Shown here: positions 27,984 through 35,487 of the stretch, in pieces | Layout: each line of letters opens with the position of its first letter | Numbering within the stretch: position 1 is the first letter of the stretch | DNA from: Bradyrhizobium elkanii WSM2783 | GTDB taxonomy: Bacteria > Pseudomonadota > Alphaproteobacteria > Rhizobiales > Xanthobacteraceae | Length of the DNA: 64,000 nucleotides | Assembly: GCF_000472865.1 (NCBI RefSeq) | Contig: NZ_AXAP01000029.1 | Span: 1-64,000 of the forward strand | Direction of reading: 5' to 3' | The notes under the pieces: generated by a model | The model's database searches: none | What the model was told of the DNA's origin: nothing | Seen by the model: only the letters and a program-made list of their open reading frames with translations | Made by a program: the position numbers and the translations under genes

Positions 27984-28970
27984 ATGAAGCCGTTCACCTA
28001 TGAACGTGCAGCCGGCCTGCGCGAGGCGGCCGCCGCGGTGGCCGCGCGTCCCGGTACAAAATTCATCGCCGGCGGCACCAATCTCATCGACCTGATGAAG
28101 CTGGAGATCGAGCAGCCGATACATCTCGTCGATATTAACCGCCTGCCACTGCGCTTGATCGAGGAGACGCCGGAAGGCGGCCTGCGTATCGGGGCACAGG
28201 TTCCCAATAGCGATCTCGCGGCCGACATGCGGGTGAGAAGGCGCTATCCGCTGCTTTCGCAGGCGCTCCTCTCGGGTGCCTCCGCCCAGCTCCGCAACAA
28301 GGCCAGTACTGCCGGCAATCTGCTGCAACGTACGCGTTGCCCGTATTTCTATGAACGCGGCATGCCGTGCAACAAGCGCGACCCCGGCTCGGGCTGCAGC
28401 GCGCGCGGCGGCTTCAACCGGCTTCACGCGATCCTCGGCGCCAGCGAGGCCTGCATCGCGGTCCACCCATCGGACATGGCGGTGGCCATGACCGCGCTCG
28501 ATGCGCGCGTCGAGACGATACAATCCGACGGCCGAACACGCGCCTTTCCGCTTGGCGAACTGCACCGCCTGCCGGGAACGACGCCGCACATCGAGACCAC
28601 GCTCGCCGCCGGCGAGATGATTACCGCTGTGATCTTGCCGCCACCGCCGCCGGGTCGGCAGCTCTACCGCAAGGTCCGCGACCGCGCGTCCTATGCTTTC
28701 GCCCTGGTCTCGGTCGCGGCAATTGTCGACGTCGCCGCCGGACGCATCCGCAGCGCGCGCATCGCAATGGGCGGCGTTGCACCCAAGCCTTGGCACTCTG
28801 CCGAAGGCGAACGTGCGCTTGCCGGGCGGGCCGCGGGCGACGAGATCTGCGCTGCGGCCGCCGATGCGGCTCTTTCCGGCGCGCGCGCCGAAGGCCACGC
28901 CGCCTTCAAGATCGAGCTGGCGCGGCGCACGTTGCGCCGGACGCTCGCTGAAGCCGCCCAAGACGTTTGA
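27984..28970 (+). CDS. paoB: periplasmic aldehyde oxidoreductase, FAD-binding subunit
   Basis: 328 residues. The FAD fold is seen in KFIAGGTNLIDLMKLEIE and LRNKASTAGNLLQRTRCPYF. Between them and the C-terminal domain is the Cys-containing insertion RCPYFYERGMPCNKRDPGSG with a further Cys, which in the E. coli enzyme carries an extra [4Fe-4S] cluster. Its presence separates this from ordinary xanthine-dehydrogenase medium subunits. The C-terminal CO-dehydrogenase-flavoprotein domain has DRASYAFALVSVAAIVD. It lies between paoA and paoC. Confidence 0.92.
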   Translation: MKPFTYERAAGLREAAAAVAARPGTKFIAGGTNLIDLMKLEIEQPIHLVDINRLPLRLIEETPEGGLRIGAQVPNSDLAADMRVRRRYPLLSQALLSGASAQLRNKASTAGNLLQRTRCPYFYERGMPCNKRDPGSGCSARGGFNRLHAILGASEACIAVHPSDMAVAMTALDARVETIQSDGRTRAFPLGELHRLPGTTPHIETTLAAGEMITAVILPPPPPGRQLYRKVRDRASYAFALVSVAAIVDVAAGRIRSARIAMGGVAPKPWHSAEGERALAGRAAGDEICAAAADAALSGARAEGHAAFKIELARRTLRRTLAEAAQDV

Positions 28971-28981
28971 GGCATAAGACG

Positions 28982-31258
28982 ATGGCTAAAGATTACATCG
29001 TTCAGACGACATCGCGCCCCGGCGCTGCCACGGCAATCGGCCAGCCCGTGGACCGTATCGACGGAGCGCTGAAGGTCACGGGGAGGGCACGCTACGCCTA
29101 CGAGCACAGGCTCGATCGCGCGGCGGCCTTTGGCTACATCCTCGGTGCGAGCATCGCCAAGGGACGTATCCTCGAAATCGATACCGGCGACGCCGAGCGC
29201 GCACCTGGCGTCATCCTGGTGATGACGCACAGGAACGCACCGAGCCAAGCGGCCTTCGGTCCGGCTGTCACGCCAACTGTGCCGGAGGTGTTCACGCGGG
29301 CCCGCCCGGTGCTGGCGAGCGAGCGCATCCGCTATCATGATGAGCCGGTCGCGCTGGTCGTCGCCGAGACCTTCGAGGAGGCGCGAGGGGCAGCGAGGCT
29401 GATCAGGCTGCGCTATGCGAGCGAACCGGGCGCGTTCGACGCCGCAGCGCCGAATGCCGAAATCTACCGGCCCGAACGTACCAATGCCGGCTTTCCCACG
29501 GACTCGATACTTGGCGACTTTGACCGCGCTTTCGCCGAGGCGCCGGTCAAGCTCGACGCCGTTTATGCGACGCCGTTCGAAAGCCATAATCCGATGGAGC
29601 CGCATGCGGCCATCGCCGAATGGGATGGGGACCGACTGACCGTCCATACTTCGGCGCAGACGCTGGCGAATATCCAGGCCGGCTTGGCCAATACGCTGCG
29701 CATCTCGCCGCAGAATGTCAGGGTCATCAGCCCCTTCATCGGCGGCGGCTTCGGTTCCAAGTTGATCGTTCATCCAGAGACGGTCTGCGCCGCACTGGCC
29801 GCGCGCGTTCTTGGCCGGCCGGTTAGGGTCGCTCTGACGCGACAGCAAATGTTCGCCAATGCCGGCCATCGCCCGGCAATGAAACAGCGGATCAGGCTCG
29901 GCGCGGACCGCGATGGCCGCCTGACCGCGATCGAGCATGAGGTCACCTCCTCGACATCCCGTTTCGAGGAGTTCACCGAGCAGAGCGCGGTGCCGACGCG
30001 GGCGCTCTACGCAGCGGCGAACCGCCGTACGATGCATCGCCTTGTACGCCTCGACACAAATCGTGGTGAATGGATGCGGGCACCTGGCGAAGCATCCGGC
30101 CTGCTCGCGCTTGAATGCGCAATGGACGAACTTGCCGAACAGCTCGGCCTCGATCCGATCGAATTACGCATCCGCAACGAGCCGGAGCGCGATCCGGAGC
30201 GCAACGTGGCCTTCTCCAGCCGAAACCTGATCGCGTGCATGCGCGATGGGGCCGAGCGCTTCGGCTGGCGTGATCGCCCGGTGAAGCCCGGCAGCCGTCG
30301 GGAAGGCCGCAAGCTGATCGGCTATGGCATGGCAGCCGCGATCCGCGCCAATTATCTCGGACCGGGCTCAGCACGCGTCGCCATCGATGCGCGGGGGCAG
30401 GTCACGGTGCAGGCTGACATGACTGATATCGGTACCGGCACATATACGATCCTGGCGCAAGTCGCGGCCGAGCGGCTGGGCGTACCGCTCTCGGCCGTCA
30501 AGGTCGAACTCGGCGACAGCAGCCTGCCGCGCACCGCCGGTTCGGGCGGCTCGTGGGGCGCATCGAGTTCGAGCACGGCGGTTCACAATGCCTGTCTGAT
30601 ATTGCGGGAGCAGATCGCGTCCGCAGCCGCATCACACGAGCGTTCACCCTTGCGTGGCGCGAACATTTCGGAAGCTCGTTTCGAGGGCGGCAAACTCCAC
30701 CTCGGCTCACGCTCGGAAAGCCTCGGCAGTCTTCTGGAGCGGATCGCACCGGACGGATTAATGGCCGAGGGTTCTGCGGCCCGCGGCGAAACCTATCGCA
30801 CCTATTCCCAGCATGCGTTCGGCGCGCATTTTGCCGAGGTCGCGGTCGATATCGACACCGGCGAACCACGGCTGCGGCGCATGCTTGGCGTCTTCGCCGC
30901 CGGGCGCATCCTCAATCCGAAGACGGCGCGTTCGCAAATGATCGGCGGCATGATCTGGGGCGTTGGGGCAGCGCTGATGGAAGAGACCGTGCTCGATCCT
31001 CGCCATGGTCATTTCGTCAACCGCGATCTCGCCGAGTACCATGTGCCCGTGCATGCCGATGTTCCAGGCGTCGAAGCCGTCTTCCTTCCCGAGGAGGACG
31101 ACAAGGGCAATCCGCTTGGCGCCAAGGGCATCGGCGAGCTCGGCAACTGCGGGTCAGGAGCTGCAGTCGCAAACGCGATCTATAACGCTACCGGTGTGCG
31201 TGTCCGCGACTTTCCGATTACGCTCGACAAGATCTTTCCCGAACTACCCGTCGGCTGA
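28982..31258 (+). CDS. paoC: periplasmic aldehyde oxidoreductase, molybdenum cofactor subunit
   Basis: 758 residues from the ATG at 28982 (TGAGG upstream; an in-frame start at 28967 overlaps paoB). Moco-binding segments include PFIGGGFGSKLIVHPETV, RAPGEASGLLALECAMDELA, GSGGSWGASSSSTAVHNA and the catalytic Glu in GAKGIGELGNCGSGAAVANA near the C-terminus. The complex oxidises aromatic and aliphatic aldehydes in the periplasm, probably for detoxification. The insertion chaperone gene paoD is not found next to it: the following DNA is the prophage attachment site. Confidence 0.93.
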   Translation: MAKDYIVQTTSRPGAATAIGQPVDRIDGALKVTGRARYAYEHRLDRAAAFGYILGASIAKGRILEIDTGDAERAPGVILVMTHRNAPSQAAFGPAVTPTVPEVFTRARPVLASERIRYHDEPVALVVAETFEEARGAARLIRLRYASEPGAFDAAAPNAEIYRPERTNAGFPTDSILGDFDRAFAEAPVKLDAVYATPFESHNPMEPHAAIAEWDGDRLTVHTSAQTLANIQAGLANTLRISPQNVRVISPFIGGGFGSKLIVHPETVCAALAARVLGRPVRVALTRQQMFANAGHRPAMKQRIRLGADRDGRLTAIEHEVTSSTSRFEEFTEQSAVPTRALYAAANRRTMHRLVRLDTNRGEWMRAPGEASGLLALECAMDELAEQLGLDPIELRIRNEPERDPERNVAFSSRNLIACMRDGAERFGWRDRPVKPGSRREGRKLIGYGMAAAIRANYLGPGSARVAIDARGQVTVQADMTDIGTGTYTILAQVAAERLGVPLSAVKVELGDSSLPRTAGSGGSWGASSSSTAVHNACLILREQIASAAASHERSPLRGANISEARFEGGKLHLGSRSESLGSLLERIAPDGLMAEGSAARGETYRTYSQHAFGAHFAEVAVDIDTGEPRLRRMLGVFAAGRILNPKTARSQMIGGMIWGVGAALMEETVLDPRHGHFVNRDLAEYHVPVHADVPGVEAVFLPEEDDKGNPLGAKGIGELGNCGSGAAVANAIYNATGVRVRDFPITLDKIFPELPVG

Positions 31259-31435
31259 ACTCCGCTTGAACTATATATTCGTCGGAACAGGCATTGATTT
31301 TGCCGGCAAATCATATCGTGGCGGAGCGATTCTGGGCAACCGCGCCATACCGACGTGCCCCTATTGTACCCGAGCTCTCTTGGGGTACATCGTTAGGGAA
31401 CTAGTCCGCTAAGTCGTTGACTTTTAAAAGGCTAA

Positions 31436-31481
31436 TGGTGGACGCACAAGGGATCGAACCTTGGACCTCTCCCGTGTGAAG
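31436..31481 (-). tRNA. 3' fragment of tRNA-Val(CAC), left attachment site
   Basis: Read on the minus strand, from the anticodon loop onward it gives TTCACAC (anticodon CAC), the 3' anticodon arm GGGAG, a five-base variable loop, a perfect T-arm (CAAGG-TTCGATC-CCTTG), acceptor TGCGTCC, A and encoded CCA. The 5' half is missing: no CTCCC arm and no D-arm precede it. This is what integration into the 3' end of a tRNA gene leaves at the far side of the element. The intact tRNA should lie at the right end of the prophage, beyond the window. Confidence 0.85.
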
Positions 31482-31584
31482 GCTGCGGGCGCCCTATGTA
31501 AAGTATTGATCTATCTGATATTTGTTGCCTCTAAAAGATGGGGTGCACGGATTTTGCACGCCGCGCGGCTTTCGTTCGCAAGGG

Positions 31585-31968
31585 TTAGTCCTTCTTAGGA
31601 ACAAGGGACCAGTGCCCTCGCCCTTTTTCGTCGGAATTGACGATCAGTCCCTTTGCTTTCAGCCGATGAAGGTGGGTGCGGAATGTCACCGGCTTGAGAT
31701 TGTATTTTACAGTCCGGGCCTGCGCGAGAAGGTCTGCCGAGGAGACGGGTCCGCCTCGATGTCGCAACGCTTGGAGGATTTCTTGTTCAACTACGATTTT
31801 GCTGTAGCTGTTTTTTCGCGTTGCACTAATACCCGAGAAAATTTCGCTTTTTGTCCGCTCTAAAATCCTCATGAGCGCGTGTTTCTCAGCTTCCAGTTCT
31901 GATATCCTTACCTCGATACCGCGAATTTCGGACTGCAACTTGGCCACCAAATCGGACCTTGCTGTCAT
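31585..31968 (-). CDS. winged-helix protein with N-terminal coiled coil
   Basis: 127 residues. Residues 1-40 are a heptad-rich coiled coil (LVAKLQSEIRGIEVRISELEAEK), then KIVVEQEILQALRHRGGPVS and the recognition region LKPVTFRTHLHRLKAKGLIV form a winged helix, ending in a beta-wing WSLVPKKD. It is divergent from the Abi_2 gene and shares its leader region, so it may be a regulator of that gene. I do not recognise a named family. Confidence 0.65.
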   Translation of the reverse strand: MTARSDLVAKLQSEIRGIEVRISELEAEKHALMRILERTKSEIFSGISATRKNSYSKIVVEQEILQALRHRGGPVSSADLLAQARTVKYNLKPVTFRTHLHRLKAKGLIVNSDEKGRGHWSLVPKKD

Positions 31969-32048
31969 GTTTCAAAACTTTTTATTGCAACAACGGGGTG
32001 ACGCTAAATAGCGGGGTTTCCGCCCCTTGACAAGTTCCAAAAAACAAG

Positions 32049-32191
32049 TTAGCAACCGCAAGTGCGGGTTGCTAAAATTTAACACAAGGAACTGGTCTGT
32101 CGCTTGTTGCAAATTAGGGAGTGAGAGGCAATATGCGCCTCAACAACGCCTCCCACGCCTCTCGAAGAAGCGCCTCAGGGGGGTTTTTTTT
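32049..32191 (+). ncRNA. candidate structured RNA upstream of the Abi_2 gene
   Basis: The leader has TTAGCAACC/GGTTGCTAA arms (32049-32075), a nested hairpin with outer arms GGGAG (32117-32121) and CTCCC (32150-32154) and inner arms GAGGC (32125-32129) and GCCTC (32137-32141), four copies of GCCTC, and a G6-T8 tract (32178-32191) that can pair with CCTCCC to make a terminator. A TTGACA box lies at 32027-32032. Conserved RNAs ('AbiF motif') ahead of Abi_2 genes have been reported by comparative genomics; whether this is one is inference. Confidence 0.45.
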
Positions 32192-32212
32192 GCCCAAATT
32201 TGCAATTCTATC

Positions 32213-33112
32213 TTGAAGCCAGCATTCGACAAGCCGCCCCTATCAATTCCAGCACAGCGAGAGCTTTTAAGCGGGCGAGGCTTATTGGTTGAAGATGAAG
32301 CTCATGTCGAGCACTACCTCAATTTCATCGGCTACTTTCGGCTGAGTGGCTATCTTCGCTTTTTCGTAGATCCTACTGATCCGGCTAACGAGAAATTCGT
32401 AGACGGCACGAAATTTCAGAATGCCTTAGACCTGTATGTGTTCGATCGGAAACTGCGAGTTCTGTTACTTGATGCGCTTGAGCGAATAGAGATTTCCATC
32501 AAATCAACAATGAACAATGTGGGCGCAACTACCGAAGGCGCTATGTGGCTCAGCGACGCAAAGAACTTCGATCGCGGGCGGCACACTGAAATTGAGACGC
32601 TTATCCTAGACTGCTTGGGCAACGACCCCGCCAAGAACCAGCATGTTTTCATCGCAAGCTTTTGTGCGAAATACTCAGACCCGCACCCGCCTTGTTGGAT
32701 GCTGATGGAGGCACTTTCGTTTGGCGCAGTCTCGAAAATCTACAAGCTGATGAAGGGGCATCTTCGTCAAAAGGTATCTCAAGCGTTCAACCTACAGCAC
32801 GACGTGCTCGAAAATTGGCTTCATGTTCTCTCGACTGCCCGCAACGTCTGTGCCCATCATGGTCGAGTTTGGAATCGATCGTTTACAATTTGGCCTAAGA
32901 TACCCAAGAACTACAGAGGTGTTTGGCCCGCCGCTTCTCAGGACAAACTGTACGTATTGTGCGCAATAATCCATCACATGATGGAACGCATTGCTGACGG
33001 ATCACGATGGTCAGAGCGCTTGATGCAAACAATTGGAGATGCGCCAGTTGATATTGGTCTGATGGGTTTCCCTAAAGATTGGACCGAACAGACTTTTTGG
33101 CAACGCGCTTGA
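32213..33112 (+). CDS. Abi_2 family (AbiD/AbiF-like) abortive-infection protein, HEPN RNase motif
   Basis: 299 residues from a TTG at 32213, chosen because Abi_2 proteins begin just before 'KPPLsi..Q..LL..RGL'. The frame is open upstream but covers the structured leader. Family segments are HYLNFIGYFRLSGYLRFF and FDRKLRVLLLDALERIEISI. RNVCAHHGRVWNR (Arg210, His215) is the R-x4-H pattern of HEPN ribonucleases. Such proteins stop phage growth by arresting or killing the infected cell. The gene is AT-richer than its surroundings and sits between the attachment site and the integrase, a usual place for cargo. Confidence 0.85.
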   Translation: MKPAFDKPPLSIPAQRELLSGRGLLVEDEAHVEHYLNFIGYFRLSGYLRFFVDPTDPANEKFVDGTKFQNALDLYVFDRKLRVLLLDALERIEISIKSTMNNVGATTEGAMWLSDAKNFDRGRHTEIETLILDCLGNDPAKNQHVFIASFCAKYSDPHPPCWMLMEALSFGAVSKIYKLMKGHLRQKVSQAFNLQHDVLENWLHVLSTARNVCAHHGRVWNRSFTIWPKIPKNYRGVWPAASQDKLYVLCAIIHHMMERIADGSRWSERLMQTIGDAPVDIGLMGFPKDWTEQTFWQRA

Positions 33113-33137
33113 GTCCTGGCTTTCGGATATCTCGGGT

Positions 33138-34325
33138 TCATGCCGCCGTCCGGCGCTTCAGCCATGCCTGCAAGGCTTGCTGCCCCGCTTCGCGCTCGGC
33201 CTTCTTCAGGGTCTTGGCCCGGCGGGGGGTCAGCGCGACCGGCGACTTCATCCAATCGGCGTCGAGCCAATCGGGGGAGGTCGGAAGGGTGTTGATCGCC
33301 TCGATCAGCTTGGGTTGCGGCACGCTGGTATAGAGGCGGCTCATGTCGTCCGCCGCGTGGCCCATGATCTGATCTTTAATGTGCGGATGGACCCCGTTCA
33401 CGACTAGCTGGGTCGAGACCGAGTGCCGGGCGGTGTATGGGGCCACGTCGAAGATATGGGTCCGCAGCCGGGCGGCGGCGATGGCCTTCTTCATCTGACC
33501 GCCGTTGTCGTCATAGACCGTGAAGGGAGCGCCGTCCCATGTGCGGACCAACTTACCCGGCCGGTTCTCGACCAAGTCGCTCAGCAACGGAACTAGGGCC
33601 TCATGGATCGGGACGCCGCGCGGCTCGCCGATCTTGGACTTGGGGATCGTGATCCACCGGCCGGGCACGTTGACCTGGGCGGTCTCCATCACGAAAAGCT
33701 CGATGGGACGCAATCCGGTGTAAAACAGGATTGTCATGATGATCTGGTTGGCGACGCCCAAGCCCTGCACGAAGCGCCAGCCGGTGCCGTAATCGACCGG
33801 ATAGGAGCCGACGCGCTTCGCCTTGATCGAGAGGACATTAGTCCCCTTCGGCTTCTTCGCGCGCACCCATAGCTTCGGTGTGGCCCACTCTGCCCGGCAG
33901 GCGTTACGCCAGATCGCAATAAACGGTGTCCATAGCTGGCGGTTGATCGTGTCGTATTGACAATTGGGATAAAGCGTCTTCGCGATCCCGTTCATCTTGT
34001 CTTGAGTGATGTCCTTCAGAAGGACGCCTTCAAGCTCCTTCATCAGGCCGGACCATTGGCTGGTCTCTTCGTCGAACGTACCAAGGAAGCGCGGCGAGCC
34101 GCCGTTGGCAAGGTACGACTCGACGGCCTCATGGAATGTCACCACGGCCTGCTTGCCGTGAACGACCTCCGCGAGAAGGCGGCCCTCTCGTTTTATGCGG
34201 AGCGCTTCGGCCGTTTTTTTGTCAGTAGTTTTTGTAGACTCGTAGACCTCTTGCCCTTTGTCGTCCGTGCCCCGGATGATCCAGTTCGATTTGCCGGGGG
34301 TTCGTTGCCAGAGATAGAGACGCAT
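33138..34325 (-). CDS. int: tyrosine recombinase (phage integrase)
   Basis: 395 residues. An N-terminal arm/core-binding part covers about 1-160 and the catalytic domain the rest: Arg206 in YTGLRPIEL, Arg300-His301 in PYTARHSVSTQ, His323 in IMGHAADDMSR, and the nucleophile Tyr332 in RLYTSV. The first His of the HxxRH box is Tyr here, a tolerated change in many phage integrases. It lies 1.7 kb from the tRNA-Val fragment and points toward it, as expected. The start overlaps the excisionase-like gene by 133 bp. Confidence 0.94.
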   Translation of the reverse strand: MRLYLWQRTPGKSNWIIRGTDDKGQEVYESTKTTDKKTAEALRIKREGRLLAEVVHGKQAVVTFHEAVESYLANGGSPRFLGTFDEETSQWSGLMKELEGVLLKDITQDKMNGIAKTLYPNCQYDTINRQLWTPFIAIWRNACRAEWATPKLWVRAKKPKGTNVLSIKAKRVGSYPVDYGTGWRFVQGLGVANQIIMTILFYTGLRPIELFVMETAQVNVPGRWITIPKSKIGEPRGVPIHEALVPLLSDLVENRPGKLVRTWDGAPFTVYDDNGGQMKKAIAAARLRTHIFDVAPYTARHSVSTQLVVNGVHPHIKDQIMGHAADDMSRLYTSVPQPKLIEAINTLPTSPDWLDADWMKSPVALTPRRAKTLKKAEREAGQQALQAWLKRRTAA

Positions 34326-34516
34326 GACTTCATTCCACGCCAGATAGTCAGGATGTCCGCTTCCTCGAAGCGGTAGTCGCGCCCGACGCGAGCAGCGCCG
34401 GGCAGATGCTTCGCCACCAAGGCATAGAGCGTCTTGCGCGACACACGCAGACGCACCATCACTTCGGCGGCGGTCGAGATGGTGCCGAGCGGCACGTTGT
34501 CGTTCGCCGCCTTCAT
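34193..34516 (-). CDS. excisionase-like helix-turn-helix protein
   Basis: 107 residues. The N-terminal 65 residues form an AlpA/excisionase-type winged HTH (ISTAAEVMVRLRVSRKTLYALV, then RVGRDYRFEEADILTIW). The C-terminal 40 residues are basic and low in complexity and overlap the integrase start in another frame. Position directly upstream of int and fold make a recombination-directionality role likely. Its ATG overlaps the stop of the next upstream small gene by 4 bp. Confidence 0.8.
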   Translation of the reverse strand: MKAANDNVPLGTISTAAEVMVRLRVSRKTLYALVAKHLPGAARVGRDYRFEEADILTIWRGMKSCVSISGNEPPANRTGSSGARTTKGKRSTSLQKLLTKKRPKRSA

Positions 34517-34689
34517 GCTCGCTTCACCTTGAGCACGACGACGACGTTGCGCATGCGCTTGGCTTGCTTCGCAGCAATCCGCTCGCGGCGCTCTTCCTTA
34601 AACTCGGGATCGACGGCGCGCCGACGAAGTTCGTCTCTCAATGCGGCCTTGTGTTTCGCGTCGCTCGGTTGCGATAGTGCGGTGCTCAT
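34513..34689 (-). CDS. small basic phage protein
   Basis: 58 residues from the ATG at 34689. It is mostly charged helix (KHKAALRDELRRRAVDPEF, EERRERIAAKQAKR) and ends with VVVVLKVKRA. The stop overlaps the excisionase-like start. An earlier GTG at 34719 is possible. No known domain. Confidence 0.5.
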   Translation of the reverse strand: MSTALSQPSDAKHKAALRDELRRRAVDPEFKEERRERIAAKQAKRMRNVVVVLKVKRA

Positions 34690-34737
34690 TGTCTCTCGCG
34701 GGATCATTGGGATTGCCACGGACCGACGACGGATAAC

Positions 34738-34752
34738 CCGGTTTTAAGCCGG
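34738..34752. promoter_or_regulatory. palindromic CCGGTTTTAAGCCGG element
   Basis: The reverse complement of its inner 14 bases, CGGCTTAAAACCGG, occurs exactly at 38598-38611 just before the first rightward early gene. Here it lies upstream of the excisionase/integrase genes. This is the pattern of a shared operator or promoter element. Confidence 0.45.
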
Positions 34753-34796
34753 TTTACGGCCGGATGCAAGGGCCGATGCGGCAATGATTGGTGATG

Positions 34797-35006
34797 TCAG
34801 GCGTAGGCGTGCTCGACCGTGACGTTGCTGTTGACGCCGCGCACGGCAGCGATCACGGCATCCATGCGCATATTGATCTCGAAGCCGCGGAAGCGAGCGT
34901 CGAGCAGAGCGAGCGCAACGGACTCAACGTCCGGCTTTGCGCCGCGCGCTCTGGCGGCTTCGATCATTCGCTGCGTGGTGATGTCGTTGATGTCAGTGAG
35001 CGACAT
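34797..35006 (-). CDS. small phage protein of unknown function
   Basis: 69 residues, acidic-to-neutral and mainly helical (MSLTDINDITTQRMIEAAR; VALALLDARFRGFEINMRM). Its start overlaps the end of the upstream 164-residue gene by 14 bp, so it is translated in the same operon. No family recognised. Confidence 0.55.
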   Translation of the reverse strand: MSLTDINDITTQRMIEAARARGAKPDVESVALALLDARFRGFEINMRMDAVIAAVRGVNSNVTVEHAYA

Positions 35007-35487
35007 GGGTCTGGCAATCCTGCAAGAGCGAGTGTTGATCGGGGTGGATGGTCGGTCGTTCTTTTCGCTTGCTCTTGAAGCGCACCGGCCGGATCGCGGT
35101 CGGATCGCGCAGGAAGGGGAAGCGTTCGTGGATGCCGGTGACGATCTCGATCAGCGCCGTGATCGTCTGCGGCATGGTCAGCCCGAGCTTGTCGGCGATG
35201 GGCTGAAGCTCTTCGCGGATTTCGTCTGGCAAAACCTTCGCACGCGGCACCGCGACGAAGTCCCATCCGAGAAAGCCGAGCACCGCTTCGAGCGACTCAA
35301 GACCCGGCTTGTTCTTGCGACGCCACGCCTTGATCGACGCGCGGCGAACGCCAGAGCCTTCTTCGGTCTCGTCATAGGTGATGCGTAGACGCGCCATCTC
35401 TGCGAAGACCAACTTCACATGAGGGCCGACGCGCTCAGGCATCGTGACCGTGCGCCGGGACGCGCGGTCGCGGGTGCGACTATTCAT
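34993..35487 (-). CDS. putative HTH regulatory protein of the phage
   Basis: 164 residues. The central part (about 25-85) reads like a non-classical HTH: LRITYDETEEGSGVRRASIKAW then LESLEAVLGFLGWDF. The C-terminal half contains a helical LPDEIREELQPIADKLGL segment. It overlaps the sliding-clamp gene upstream by 8 bp. DNA binding is inferred from the HTH only. Confidence 0.55.
   Translation of the reverse strand: MNSRTRDRASRRTVTMPERVGPHVKLVFAEMARLRITYDETEEGSGVRRASIKAWRRKNKPGLESLEAVLGFLGWDFVAVPRAKVLPDEIREELQPIADKLGLTMPQTITALIEIVTGIHERFPFLRDPTAIRPVRFKSKRKERPTIHPDQHSLLQDCQTHVAH

Noticed and set aside
27261..30037. Long minus-strand frames over paoA, paoB and paoC
   Set aside because: Antisense to three conserved subunits with all cofactor motifs; no domain on the minus strand.
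32027..32212. Upstream extension of the Abi_2 protein
   Set aside because: The 62 added codons cover strong hairpins and a T8 tract, and family members start near the KPPL segment.
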